From Klebsiella pneumoniae (lineage in GTDB: Bacteria; Myxococcota_A; UBA796; SXON01): a DNA stretch of 64,000 bases. The notes under the pieces were generated by a model, which did not search any database, had not been told where the DNA came from, and saw only the letters and a list, made by a program, of their open reading frames with translations. The stretch covers positions 62,001-126,000 of the forward strand of contig CAMAXZ010000001.1 of assembly GCA_945862325.1 (NCBI GenBank), read 5' to 3'. Below, piece by piece: positions 17,168 through 25,626 of the stretch (position 1 is its first letter; each line of letters opens with the position of its first letter). A program made the position numbers and the translations under genes.

Positions 17168-18943
17168 ATGACGCTCCTCCTCCTGGCCCTCGCCTGTCGC
17201 GAGCCTTCCTCCGTCAAGTTCGACACGGCAACGGACTCCGCGGTCGACAGCGGCGTCGCCGACGCCGACATCGACGGCGACGGGTACGGCGCCTCCGTCG
17301 ACTGCGCGGACGACGACGCCTCGATCCACCCCGACGCCGTCGAGGTGTGCAACGGGCTCGACGACGACTGCGACGGCGCGCCCGACGACGGCGCCGGCAC
17401 CGCCTGGTACACCGACGCGGACGCCGACGGCTGGGGCGACGACGCGACCGCGGCCGTCGCCTGTGCCGCGGTACCGGGTCAGGTTGGCGTGAACGGCGAT
17501 TGTGCGGACGACGACCCGGCCCGCCACCCGGGCGCGGCCGAGACGGACTGCTCCGATCCCGTGGACTACAACTGCGACGGCAGCGCGGCCTACGCCGACG
17601 CCGACGCCGACGGCTACGCCGCTTGCCTCGACTGCGACGACGCGACCGGCGCGACCCATCCGGACGCGGTCGAGGCGTGCAACGGCGTGGACGACGACTG
17701 CGACGGCGCGATCGACGACGGCGCCGCGGACATGTCGACGTTCTACGAAGATGACGACGGCGATGGCTTCGGCGACGCGCTGGACGCCGTGAGCGCGTGC
17801 GCCGCCACCGCCGGGCTGGTGACGGACGCCACCGACTGCGACGACCGCGACGCCACCGCGTTTCCCGGCGCCGCGGAGACGTGCGATGACGACGATGACG
17901 ACTGCGACGGGGCGGTCGACGAAGAGGCCGTCGACATGTCGACGTGGTACCTCGACGACGACGGCGACGGCTGGGGCGTGGAGACCTCCGCCGTCGCGTG
18001 TGACCCGCCGTCTCGGTACGTGGCCGAGCCCGGAGACTGCGACGACGCGGACGCGGCGGTGTTCCCGACCCAGACCGAGGTCTGCAACGACGTGGACGAC
18101 GATTGCGACGGCGACGTCGACGGCACGGCGATCGACCGGATCACCTGGTACACCGACGCCGACGCCGACGGCTACGGCGATCCCTCCACGGCCTCTCTCG
18201 CGTGTGATCCGGCCGACGGCGTCCTTCGGAACGCCCGGGACTGCGACGACGCGGACCCCAGCGTGTGGCCGTACGCGTGGGAGGACGTGACGAACGGTGT
18301 CGACGACGACTGCGACGGCTTGGTCGACACCGCCGACGTCACCGTCGTCAACGACGTGACCGCCTCGCTCGGCGACGACGTGTCCCTGCTCATCGCGCCG
18401 GCTGCGTTCTCCTTCCCGCTCTGCGCGAACACCTACGGCAGCCTCTACATCGAGAGCAACGGTCGCCTGAACTTCGGCACGGCCGACAGCGACTACAACG
18501 AGTCCGGGGCGAAGCTGCTCTCCGACGTGAGTGTGGCGGCCTTGTGGGACGACGTCGATCCGCGGTTCTACGGCGCCACGGTGGAGTGGATCGAGCACGA
18601 CGACGCCCTGGCCGTGTCGTGGCGGGGGGTCCCGCAGTACGGAGGCGCCGACTCGTCCACCGCCCAGGTCGTGCTCTTCGACGACGGGCGCATCCAGCTC
18701 ACCTGGGGCGACGTCGCGCTCACCGACACGGTGGTCGGCTACGCCTGCGCGCGGGACACCAGCATCGCCGCGACGGACCTCTCCTCGGCCGCGCCGGACG
18801 CCGGGCGATGGGGGCTCGGCGAGGGGGACGAGGTCGCGGTCTGGGAGGGCTGGGACGGGTCGAGCGCGAGCTTCGACTTGGCAAACTCCCACGTCCGGCT
18901 CTGCGGGATGCCCGGCAGCGGCGACCCCTGCGCGGATGAGTGA
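17168..18943 (+). CDS. MopE-like metal-binding repeat lipoprotein
   Basis: A 591-residue lipoprotein; the signal is very short with LALAC and Cys10 as lipidation site. Residues 20-390 hold six repeats built on CNG-x-DDDCDG (variants DYNCDG, CDDDDDDCDG, CNDVDDDCDG, TNGVDDDCDG), each followed by a YxDxDxDGxG calcium-type loop and a DCDD-x-x-xxxxP unit. This is the putative metal-binding motif known from MopE and many myxobacterial surface proteins. The last 190 residues form a separate beta-rich, NIDO-like domain (GSLYIESNGRLNFG; VAALWDDVDPRF; VVLFDDGRIQLTW). Likely displayed on the outer membrane; the ligand may be calcium or copper. Confidence 0.85.
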   Translation: MTLLLLALACREPSSVKFDTATDSAVDSGVADADIDGDGYGASVDCADDDASIHPDAVEVCNGLDDDCDGAPDDGAGTAWYTDADADGWGDDATAAVACAAVPGQVGVNGDCADDDPARHPGAAETDCSDPVDYNCDGSAAYADADADGYAACLDCDDATGATHPDAVEACNGVDDDCDGAIDDGAADMSTFYEDDDGDGFGDALDAVSACAATAGLVTDATDCDDRDATAFPGAAETCDDDDDDCDGAVDEEAVDMSTWYLDDDGDGWGVETSAVACDPPSRYVAEPGDCDDADAAVFPTQTEVCNDVDDDCDGDVDGTAIDRITWYTDADADGYGDPSTASLACDPADGVLRNARDCDDADPSVWPYAWEDVTNGVDDDCDGLVDTADVTVVNDVTASLGDDVSLLIAPAAFSFPLCANTYGSLYIESNGRLNFGTADSDYNESGAKLLSDVSVAALWDDVDPRFYGATVEWIEHDDALAVSWRGVPQYGGADSSTAQVVLFDDGRIQLTWGDVALTDTVVGYACARDTSIAATDLSSAAPDAGRWGLGEGDEVAVWEGWDGSSASFDLANSHVRLCGMPGSGDPCADE

Positions 18944-18961
18944 GCGCGCCGGCCCGCCGCG

Positions 18962-20053
18962 TCAGGCCGCGGGGCTGGGCGCGGTCGGCGTGATGGCCGG
19001 GGCGAACAGGGTGGGGAATGCGCCGCGCGTGCGGCGCGTGCGGCTCTGGAGGAAGCGGATTTTCTCCTCCTTCGAGCGGTTGCGGAAGTCGACCAGGTGG
19101 TCCGCGAGGATGTCGTAACGCTGCCGCATCAGCAGCCACCACACGTGCTGATTGTCGAACAACCCGTCGAACACGACCGCGTCCTCGGCGGCGAATCGCT
19201 CACGATTGTCGTCGTACCATTGCGCCATCTCCGACCAGTGGAGATTGGCCTTCACATGGTGCACGATGTGGTAGCCGTCGTTGAACGCGACGTGATTGTA
19301 GGGGGTGTTGATCAAGCAGGTGCTGTTGCGGAACGCGTTGTTCGGGTCGTCCACGTCCACGAAGGCGTGCTGGGCGAAGTTGCCGCACATCATCAACACG
19401 CGGAGGAGCAGGAACGGGGCCACGAGGGTCCAGAAGGTCGCGACGGGGTTCAGCACGCCGAGCAGCACGACGGCGAGCAGCCACGCGCCTTCGCCGATCA
19501 CGAGCTGGCGGGCCAGCTTGTGCCGGCGGTGCCCGAGCAGGTACATCACCAGGTGGGGGAGCCCGGGGATGAAGAAGCGGAGCCAGTATTGCGCGAAGTG
19601 GGGGAACCGGTCCCGCACGTAGGGGAGGGTGGTCGAGAGGTCGGCCTCGAGGTTGTTCTCGGGGTGGTGCATGCCGAGGTGGTGCACCTGGTAGGCCGTC
19701 GGCGTGCAGCCGAACAGCGGCCCCAGCACCCAGGACAACCAGACACCGAGCCAGGCGTAGCCGCGCGCGAAGGTCGGCCGGTGCATGACCGCGTGCGACA
19801 TCAGCATGTAGTGGGCGCACCAGGTCTTGAACGCGTAGGCGAGGTACGGGAACCCCACGATCATCGCCCAGAACGGCGGGATGAAAAACATCGCGACCGC
19901 GAGCGGCAGCACCGCGACGCTGATGTGAAGGATCGCCGTTGGGAAGACGACATCCCGCTCGTCGCGGACCATCGGGCGTACGAGCCGGTCGAGCGCCGAC
20001 GTGTGGGCGGCCGGGTTCCAGCGGGGGTCGGTGGTGGGGGACGTCGTGGTCAT
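18962..20053 (-). CDS. Membrane fatty acid desaturase family protein
   Basis: A 363-residue integral membrane di-iron enzyme. The His boxes are visible: HYMLMSHAVMH, QVHHLGMHHPENN and the C-terminal NDGYHIVHHVKANLHWSEM with HxxHH. Hydrophobic segments near 45-90, 110-130 and 190-230 agree with a four-helix desaturase core. It has its own promoter region, divergent from the cyclase gene. Desaturases, hydroxylases and ketolases share this layout, so the exact reaction on the acyl or carotenoid substrate cannot be told. It lies near, but is not part of, the ketosynthase block. Confidence 0.85.
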   Translation of the reverse strand: MTTTSPTTDPRWNPAAHTSALDRLVRPMVRDERDVVFPTAILHISVAVLPLAVAMFFIPPFWAMIVGFPYLAYAFKTWCAHYMLMSHAVMHRPTFARGYAWLGVWLSWVLGPLFGCTPTAYQVHHLGMHHPENNLEADLSTTLPYVRDRFPHFAQYWLRFFIPGLPHLVMYLLGHRRHKLARQLVIGEGAWLLAVVLLGVLNPVATFWTLVAPFLLLRVLMMCGNFAQHAFVDVDDPNNAFRNSTCLINTPYNHVAFNDGYHIVHHVKANLHWSEMAQWYDDNRERFAAEDAVVFDGLFDNQHVWWLLMRQRYDILADHLVDFRNRSKEEKIRFLQSRTRRTRGAFPTLFAPAITPTAPSPAA

Positions 20054-20099
20054 CGCGGCTCGCAGTCCGACGAGGGTAGCGCGTCGCCGGTCGCACGTC

Positions 20100-20128
20100 T
20101 TGCGCTCCGGGGGGGTCCCCGGTACTGT
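20100..20128 (+). promoter_or_regulatory. Putative promoter for the cyclase operon
   Basis: TTGCGC (20100-20105), a 17-base spacer and TACTGT (20123-20128). Start of transcription would be near 20135, about 15 bases before the TTG start codon of the cyclase. Motif and spacing are good for sigma-70, but this is a visual match only. Confidence 0.4.
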
Positions 20129-20149
20129 CGCGCGAACCGTGACGCACGC

Positions 20150-21820
20150 TTGACGAAGGCCCCTCCGCCGTTCCGCGGCGTTCTCACACTGTGGATGCTC
20201 GTCGTCGCGAGCGTCGTCGCCGTTCCGGGGCTGGTCGGCGAGGCCCGTCGGCCCTGGGTCGAGCTGGACGCGCTCGTGCGCGCGGCCGAAGGCGTGCTCG
20301 CCGGGGCCATGACGACGCTCCCGGCGTCGGATCGGGACGCCATGGCCGCGTTCGCGCTTGCGTCGCTCGACGCGGACCCGGACGGCGCCGCCGCGTTCGT
20401 CGCGGCCCTCGAGGGCGGGCGGCCCGACCCGGAGGGCAACCCCGCGCCGCCGACCGAGGCCTGGTCCGCGCGCCTCGACGCCGATCCACGGGCGTTCGTG
20501 GCGTTCCAGCGCGCGCGGCACACGCTCGCGATCGCGCGCGACGCGGCGAACCGCATCGGGCTCGCCGCGAACGACGTGTACCTCACGGTCGACACCGGCG
20601 TGGCGCCCGACGGATTCTTCCGCGACCACATCGCGTTCGTCGTCGGGGCGCACCCCTGGTGGGAGGAGCCCATCGCGCCGGGCCAGGCCTTCGACGTAGC
20701 CGCGATCGACGGGCTCCACTGGCGGGCGTCCTATCTGCCCGACCTTGGTGGAAAGCCTGGGTCCTTTGGCCGAAACCCCGCGCACGACCCGATCCTGCCG
20801 CGGTTCGAGCGCGACGAGTGGGGCACCTGGTACTCGGTGTGGGTCAGCGAGCGCGGGTCGGGCACGGCCGTCCTGGCGCTCACGATGGACATCGAGGCGT
20901 CGTCGGTGCGTCGCGCCATGACCGCGGCCGCGCAGCGCTCCGCGGCGATGATCGCCCTGCTCGCGGTCGTCGTCGTCGTGGTCGCGCGGCTCGTGGCGTC
21001 GTGGGTGTCCCGCCCCGTCGCGGCGTTGCAGCAGGGCGCGCACGCCGTCATCGCGGCGCGCTACGAGCACCGGGTGCCGCGCGCGGGCGCGCGCGAGCTG
21101 GTCGAGCTGATCGACACGTTCAACCGGATGTTGGGCGATCTCGCACAGCGCGTGAACCTCCTGCGCACCCTCGAGAAGCTCTTGTCGAAGGAGCTGGCGG
21201 AGGCCGCGGCCAAGGACGGCTTGCAGTTGGGCGGCAAAGAGGCGGAGTGCACCGTCGTGTTCACCGACTTCGCCAACTTCACCGGGCTCACCGCGAACAT
21301 GCGCGCGGCCGACGTGGTGCGCACGCTCAACGAGTACTTCACGGTGTTGATCCCCATCATCAAGCGTCACGGCGGCTTCGTCGACAAGTACATCGGCGAC
21401 GCCATCGTCGCGTTCTTCGGCGCGCCGATCCCCATCCCGAACCACGCCGATCGGGCCGTGCAGTGCGCGATCGCCATGCAGCGCGCCATGCGCGAGATCA
21501 ACGCCCGGCGCGCGTCGCAGGGGCTCGTGACCTTCCAGATGCGCGTGGGGCTCAACAGCGGCGAGGTGGTCGTCGGCGCCATCGGGTGCGACGAGAAGCT
21601 CGAGTACACGTCGATCGGCGAGACCACGAACCTCGCGCAGCGCATGGAGTCGGCGAGCCCCGTCGGTCACGCCTGCCTCGCGTCGGGCACGCGCTCTCGC
21701 CTGCGCGACGCCCTGCCGAGCGACGTGACCCTCGACCCCGAGGTGCCGCTCAAGGTCAAGGGCTACGCCAGCGACGTGCCGGCGTCGCGGCTCTGGGTCG
21801 GCGAGCGTGCCGGTGTCTGA
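20150..21820 (+). CDS. Class III adenylate/guanylate cyclase with HAMP linker
   Basis: A 556-residue sensor cyclase that would make cAMP (or cGMP) in the cytosol in response to an outside signal. An N-terminal membrane helix (about 9-28), a 230-residue extracytoplasmic domain and a second helix (about 262-285) are followed by a HAMP segment (SRPVAALQQGAHAV to FNRMLGDLAQRV) and the cyclase domain. The domain has FTDFANFTGL (metal Asp), DKYIGDAIVAFFGAP (second metal Asp and base-selecting Lys) and YTSIGETTNLAQRME (transition-state Asn and Arg). TTG 20150 is the only start that keeps the whole first helix; ATG 20195 would cut into it. Its end overlaps the YkgJ-like gene by 14 bases. Confidence 0.88.
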   Translation: MTKAPPPFRGVLTLWMLVVASVVAVPGLVGEARRPWVELDALVRAAEGVLAGAMTTLPASDRDAMAAFALASLDADPDGAAAFVAALEGGRPDPEGNPAPPTEAWSARLDADPRAFVAFQRARHTLAIARDAANRIGLAANDVYLTVDTGVAPDGFFRDHIAFVVGAHPWWEEPIAPGQAFDVAAIDGLHWRASYLPDLGGKPGSFGRNPAHDPILPRFERDEWGTWYSVWVSERGSGTAVLALTMDIEASSVRRAMTAAAQRSAAMIALLAVVVVVVARLVASWVSRPVAALQQGAHAVIAARYEHRVPRAGARELVELIDTFNRMLGDLAQRVNLLRTLEKLLSKELAEAAAKDGLQLGGKEAECTVVFTDFANFTGLTANMRAADVVRTLNEYFTVLIPIIKRHGGFVDKYIGDAIVAFFGAPIPIPNHADRAVQCAIAMQRAMREINARRASQGLVTFQMRVGLNSGEVVVGAIGCDEKLEYTSIGETTNLAQRMESASPVGHACLASGTRSRLRDALPSDVTLDPEVPLKVKGYASDVPASRLWVGERAGV

Positions 21821-22289
21821 CGCGGTCGCGGGGATGTACGCGGTGCTCGACGGGCGCGGCTCCTCGGCGTGCGAGGGGTGTGGGCAGTGTTGCGCCTCGC
21901 CCTGGCTCTTGCCCTCGGAGGCGCCGCCGGGCGTGCCGGTGCGCGACGAGGCCGGGGTTCGCTTCGTGGACACCTGCGGCGCGTGCCCCGCGCTTCGCGA
22001 CGGTCGGTGCGGGGTGTACGCGCAGCGCCCGCTCGACTGTCGACTGTACCCCCTCGATCTCGTGCGTCACGACGGCGCGTACGTGTGGTGCATCTACACC
22101 GACTGTCGCGATCCCGACGCGCTGGAGGCGGTGCTCGCCCCGGCCATCCCCCAGCTCGAAGCGGCCATGACCCTGGAGGTATTCGAGGCGTTCCAGCGGC
22201 AGATCGAAGTGACGCGGCGCACGTACCCTTCGTATCGGGAGGGCCGTTACCGCGTCGTGCGCGCGTACGGCGGCCCGGGGGCGACCTGA
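21807..22289 (+). CDS. YkgJ-family cysteine cluster protein
   Basis: A 160-residue protein with the family signature CEGCGQCCASPWLL, then CGACP, C-x5-RPLDCRLYP and a late WCIYTDC pair. These cysteines are thought to bind a zinc or iron-sulfur centre. Start GTG 21807 lies inside the cyclase gene, and its stop shares a base with the ATG of the kinase gene (TGATG at 22287-22291), so cyclase, YkgJ-like protein and kinase form one operon. The family's biochemical role is still unclear. Confidence 0.85.
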   Translation: MPVSDAVAGMYAVLDGRGSSACEGCGQCCASPWLLPSEAPPGVPVRDEAGVRFVDTCGACPALRDGRCGVYAQRPLDCRLYPLDLVRHDGAYVWCIYTDCRDPDALEAVLAPAIPQLEAAMTLEVFEAFQRQIEVTRRTYPSYREGRYRVVRAYGGPGAT

Positions 22290-23880
22290 TGTTGGACCCG
22301 GGCACGATCCACGACCGCTACGTCATCGAGCGCCCGCTCGGCGACGGGGGCATGGCGTCGGTGTTCCAGGTGCGACACACGGCGCTCGGGAGCGTCCACG
22401 CGCTCAAGGTGCTCAAGGTCACCTCCGCCGCGCTGAAGACGAGGTTGCAACAGGAGGGGCGCCTTCAGGCGTCACTCGCGCACCCCAACGTCGTGGCGGT
22501 GACGGACATCATCGACGTCGGCTGCGCGCCGGGGCTCGTCATGGAGTACGTCCCTGGCGGTTCGCTGGAAGGCCTCCTGCGCGAACGGCGGCTCTCCGTC
22601 GCCGAGGCGGAGGCGATCTTCCGAGGTATCGTCGCGGGCGTCGCGCGTGCCCACCGGGCCGGGATGATCCACCGCGATCTGAAGCCGGCGAACGTGTTGA
22701 TGCAGCCGACGGTGGATTCATCACGAAGGTGGCGGACTTCGGCCTGGCGAAGGCGCTCTCGGACGACGGCGGGCCGCAGATCACGGCGACGGGCGTCGGC
22801 ATGGGCACCCCGGCGTACATGGCGCCGGAGCAGTGGCGAAACGCGAAGCGGGTCGACGCGCGCGCGGACATCTTCGCGCTGGGCTGCGTGCTCTACGAGC
22901 TGAGCACCGGCGCGCGCGCCTTCGACGGCGACAGCGTGTACGAGATCCTCACCGCCGTGACGTCCGGGCGCTTCGCGCCGCCAGAGACCCTCGCGCCCGA
23001 CCTGCCGTCGCGCGTCGTGGCGGCGATCCGCGGCGCGATGGCGACCGACCCCGACGCCCGGATCCCGGATTGCGCGACCCTCCTCGACGTGCTCGACGGG
23101 CGTGCCCCCTGGGCCGCCGGGGCTTCGGGCGCGACGATGTCGGCGTCCACGGTCGGCGCGACGTTCGGCGCGTCCACCCCTTCGATCCCCTCCGCGCCGC
23201 CGCGGTCGTCCCCCACCGTCCCGCCGCCTCCCGCGCCCTCGAGCCCGACGCTGCCGCCAACGGGGCCGGGCGGCGTCGGGCCCCCGCCGCGCGGGCCGTC
23301 GTGGTCGACCGTGGCGATCGTGGCGGTGGTCATGGCGGGCCTCACCGCGCTCGCGGCGCTCTTCGCGATCGGCGCGGTCGGCCTGGGGGCGGCCACGTGG
23401 ACCGCCGCGGCGACCCGCCCAGGCGCGCCGTTGCCGCCGGCGCCCGTCCCGATCCCCGGGGCCGTCCCCGCGGCGCCACCGCCGGCCGCCCCGTCGGCCC
23501 CCACGACCGGCGCCCCGGGGGGCGCGAACGTCGTGGCGTCATCGACGCCGGTGAAGATCGACGAACCCGCGAAGCCCGTCACGCCGCCGGCGGCCCCCGT
23601 CGCGACGCGCCCGCGCCGCGACGGCGCCGCCGACACCGGGACCGCGCCGATCGGCCCCCCGCCGAACGCGCGCGTGGTCGTCACCGGCGACGCGCTCTCC
23701 GTACGCCTGACCGACGGGCGCCAGGTGGTCCCGCTCGACCAGGTCCCGCCGGGGACCTGGATCGTCCTCGCGACGTTCCCGTACGGGTACGAAGCCCCCG
23801 CCGGACAGATCGTGGTGTACCCAGGCGAGCAGGTGACCGTCGTGTGCGACGCGCACTACGGCGCCTGCCTGCGTCTCTGA
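22289..23880 (+). pseudogene. Ser/Thr protein kinase gene interrupted by a frameshift
   Basis: Read as a whole this is a normal transmembrane kinase of about 530 residues. Frame one gives the N-lobe (LGDGGMASVFQV, ALKVLK) and HRDLKPANVLMQPT up to about 22712. The continuation, GFITKVADFGLAKAL and the rest of the kinase, is in the -1 frame. Loss of one base (for example a G in the GG at about 22711-22712) would explain it. No X-XXY-YYZ slippery heptamer is seen, so programmed frameshifting is unlikely. Both halves are otherwise well preserved, pointing to a very recent mutation or a sequencing error. It follows the YkgJ-like gene with a one-base overlap. Confidence 0.8.
22729..23880 (+). CDS. 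Downstream reading frame of the frameshifted kinase
   Basis: If translated on its own from GTG 22729, this 383-residue piece begins at VADFGLAK and holds the C-lobe: activation segment GMGTPAYMAPEQW, DIFALGCVLYEL and the closing ATDPDARIPDC. A Pro-rich linker, one membrane helix (about 190-220), another Pro/Ala linker and a small beta-rich outer domain ending in CDAHYGACLRL follow. Alone it lacks the ATP-binding lobe and catalytic loop and could not phosphorylate. There is no convincing ribosome-binding site, so independent expression is doubtful. Confidence 0.6.
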   Translation: MADFGLAKALSDDGGPQITATGVGMGTPAYMAPEQWRNAKRVDARADIFALGCVLYELSTGARAFDGDSVYEILTAVTSGRFAPPETLAPDLPSRVVAAIRGAMATDPDARIPDCATLLDVLDGRAPWAAGASGATMSASTVGATFGASTPSIPSAPPRSSPTVPPPPAPSSPTLPPTGPGGVGPPPRGPSWSTVAIVAVVMAGLTALAALFAIGAVGLGAATWTAAATRPGAPLPPAPVPIPGAVPAAPPPAAPSAPTTGAPGGANVVASSTPVKIDEPAKPVTPPAAPVATRPRRDGAADTGTAPIGPPPNARVVVTGDALSVRLTDGRQVVPLDQVPPGTWIVLATFPYGYEAPAGQIVVYPGEQVTVVCDAHYGACLRL

Positions 23881-23888
23881 CCGTCGGT

Positions 23889-24155
23889 TCAGAGCAACCC
23901 GCCCCCGAGGACGCAGCGAACCACGGCGACCACACCGAGGAGCACGCCGCCGATCACGGCCGCGAGGTGCACGCCCATGTTGGGGGCCTGGCCCGTCTCT
24001 TTGTCCTTGTCGGCGATCAAGCCGACGAGGCCGAGGACGACCGGCAGGGCGCAGAAGGGCGCGCCCAGCCAGTTGAACCACCCGAAGCACGGGACGAAGC
24101 CCAGGGCGACGCCGAAGAAGGCGAGGATCAAGGTTACGATGGACGCGATCTTCAT
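23889..24155 (-). CDS. Small membrane protein, two to three helices
   Basis: An 88-residue hydrophobic protein: one helix at about 4-22, a second at about 33-50 ending in IADKDKE, and a third near 62-82. The cytoplasmic loop and layout recall small DUF4190-like proteins, but no diagnostic motif is present. Its ATG overlaps the stop of the DUF2752 gene (ATGA at 24155-24152), so the two are translated together. Function unknown. Confidence 0.75.
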   Translation of the reverse strand: MKIASIVTLILAFFGVALGFVPCFGWFNWLGAPFCALPVVLGLVGLIADKDKETGQAPNMGVHLAAVIGGVLLGVVAVVRCVLGGGLL

Positions 24156-24478
24156 GCGGAGCTCCGGCGGTTGAGGACAAACACGGTGGGTCCGCCGAAG
24201 GTCAGCGCCCAGGAGAGGGGGAAGAACACGAGCACGAGCGGGTTCAAGCGCACCGCGGTGAGCACCTCCGCGCGCATCATCCAGGCGAAGCCGCGCGAGA
24301 GGCCGCAGAAGCCGCAGCCCGGGCACGGGTGTACGGGCAGTCCGAGCGCGCGCAGGTGCTCGCCGGCGGCGATCGCCTCCGGAGCGTAGACCGCCGCGAC
24401 GACGAGGCACGCGGCGGCCGCCGGACTGAGCAGCAGCGCGAGCCAGGACAGCACTTCGGCGGCGGGGCGGGGGATCAC
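24152..24478 (-). CDS. DUF2752 membrane protein
   Basis: A 108-residue protein with the DUF2752 signature: a short Cys-rich loop, HPCPGCGFCGLSRGF, followed by a helix with RLNPLVL. Two or three hydrophobic segments are present. GTG 24478 is preferred because it starts right at the first helix; the frame stays open further upstream, to an ATG at 24601 beyond the divergent TetR operator, but that extension is low complexity. The extra Cys in CPGCGFCGL is a variation on the usual CPGCGLTR. Role unknown. Confidence 0.7.
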   Translation of the reverse strand: MIPRPAAEVLSWLALLLSPAAAACLVVAAVYAPEAIAAGEHLRALGLPVHPCPGCGFCGLSRGFAWMMRAEVLTAVRLNPLVLVFFPLSWALTFGGPTVFVLNRRSSA

Positions 24479-24527
24479 GGTCGAGGCGTAACCGGGCCCG
24501 AGCGCGAAGCGGACGCGCGAGCGCCCG

Positions 24528-24556
24528 TTGACGGTGCCCGAGCCGGGTGCTATGTA
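24528..24556 (+). promoter_or_regulatory. Putative promoter of the DsrE-flavoprotein-TetR operon
   Basis: TTGACG (24528-24533), exactly 17 bases, then TATGTA (24551-24556), with TG one base before the -10 (TGCTATGTA, extended -10). The palindromic operator at 24554-24571 begins inside the -10 element and covers the expected start point near 24563, so bound repressor would block polymerase. Confidence 0.55.
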
Positions 24557-24571
24557 CCGAACGTTCGGTAC
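24554..24571. promoter_or_regulatory. Perfect 18-bp palindrome, probable TetR-family operator
   Basis: GTACCGAACGTTCGGTAC is identical to its reverse complement over all 18 bases. It sits between the -10 box and the DsrE-like start codon, and its AT-containing centre stands out from the GC-rich surroundings. Operators of TetR/AcrR repressors are typically palindromes of about this size, and such a repressor is the third gene of the operon, so autoregulation is inferred. Confidence 0.7.
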
Positions 24572-24599
24572 TGACGCCGACGCACCCCCGGAGCCACTC

Positions 24600-24971
24600 A
24601 TGAAGACCGCGATCGTCCTCCTCGCCGACCCCAACGGGGGCGACGAAGCCCTCGGCCGCCTGTTCAACGCCCTCGCCCTCACCTACGATCTCGAGCAGAA
24701 GGGCATCCCGGTCGAGCTCGTGTTCCAGGGGGCCGGCACTCGCTGGGTCAACGTGGTCACGCAGCCGGACCACCCGGCCCACGCGCTCTACACCGCGGTG
24801 GCCGCCAGCGTCGCGGGCGTGTCGTGCGGGTGCGCGGACGTGTTCGGCGCCCGTGCCGACGCGGAGCGGACCGGGTTCGCGCTCCTCACCGACAACGCGG
24901 TGCCGGGCACGACCGGGCTCGCGAGCCTCGCGCGCTACGTCCGCGACGGCTGGACCGTCCTCACCTTCTGA
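24600..24971 (+). CDS. DsrE/DsrF-like family protein
   Basis: A 123-residue cytosolic protein of the DsrE-like fold: an AIVLLADPNGG first strand, helix LGRLFNALALTYDLEQKGIP, strand VELVFQG, and a central region with paired cysteines (SVAGVSCGCADVFGA). Relatives carry sulfur on cysteine or have unknown roles. It is the first gene after the TetR-type operator, starts at ATG 24600 and is followed after 22 bases by a flavin-fold protein. Redox or sulfur stress detoxification is a guess from the company it keeps. Confidence 0.75.
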   Translation: MKTAIVLLADPNGGDEALGRLFNALALTYDLEQKGIPVELVFQGAGTRWVNVVTQPDHPAHALYTAVAASVAGVSCGCADVFGARADAERTGFALLTDNAVPGTTGLASLARYVRDGWTVLTF

Positions 24972-24993
24972 CCGTCCGTCCGCAGGAGCCGTC

Positions 24994-25626
24994 GTGGGCC
25001 ATCGATACCTCGCGTTGACCACCACCCCCGCCACCCTCTCCGCGCGTCGGCGTTGGGAGGGGGGCGACCCATACGCCGGCGCGACCGACGGCCCCGACCA
25101 CAACGACCGCCTCGGCCCGGCCGAGGCGGCGTTCATCACCGCGCGGGACGGCTTCTACCTGGGGTCGGTCACGGAGACCGGCTGGCCCTATGTGCAGTTT
25201 CGAGGAGGACCCAAGGGCTTCCTCCAGGTCCTCGACGAGACGACTTTCGGCTTCGCCGACTTTCGAGGAAACCGCCAGCAGCTCACCGCCGGCAATGTGT
25301 CGATCGACGACCGGGTGTCGCTGTTCTTGATGGACTACGCGCGCCGACGTCGCCTGAAGATCCTCGGTCGCCTTCGGTTCGTCGACGATCCGGAGCGGAT
25401 CGCCCGTTTGCAGGTGCCCGGATACGCGGCGCGGGTGCAGCGCGCCGCGCTCGTCGAGATCGCCGCGTTCGACTGGAATTGCCCCCAACACATCCCTGTG
25501 AGGTTCACGGAGGCCGAGGTGAGCGCCGCCGCGGCCCCGCTCCACGCGCGCATCGCCGAGCTCGATGCCGAGAACGCGCGCCTCCGCGCGGCGCTCGGGG
25601 CGGCGGCACCGGCTAAACCCCGCTGA
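24994..25626 (+). CDS. Pyridoxamine 5'-phosphate oxidase-like flavin-binding protein
   Basis: A 210-residue PPOX-fold protein: FITARDGFYLGSVTETGWPYVQFRG forms the first beta hairpin of the split barrel, followed by TFGFADFRGNRQQLTAGNV and RLKILGRLRFV, where FMN is held in this family. A short C-terminal coiled coil (LHARIAELDAENARLRAAL) follows. GTG 24994 has CAGGAG seven bases upstream. The stop overlaps the TetR gene by one base. Substrate unknown; relatives reduce diverse small molecules or bind heme. Confidence 0.8.
   Translation: MGHRYLALTTTPATLSARRRWEGGDPYAGATDGPDHNDRLGPAEAAFITARDGFYLGSVTETGWPYVQFRGGPKGFLQVLDETTFGFADFRGNRQQLTAGNVSIDDRVSLFLMDYARRRRLKILGRLRFVDDPERIARLQVPGYAARVQRAALVEIAAFDWNCPQHIPVRFTEAEVSAAAAPLHARIAELDAENARLRAALGAAAPAKPR

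Noticed and set aside
22700..22730. Programmed -1 frameshifting in the kinase gene
   Set aside because: No slippery heptamer or obvious downstream hairpin is visible, and a kinase split at this point has no known regulatory logic. A base loss is simpler.
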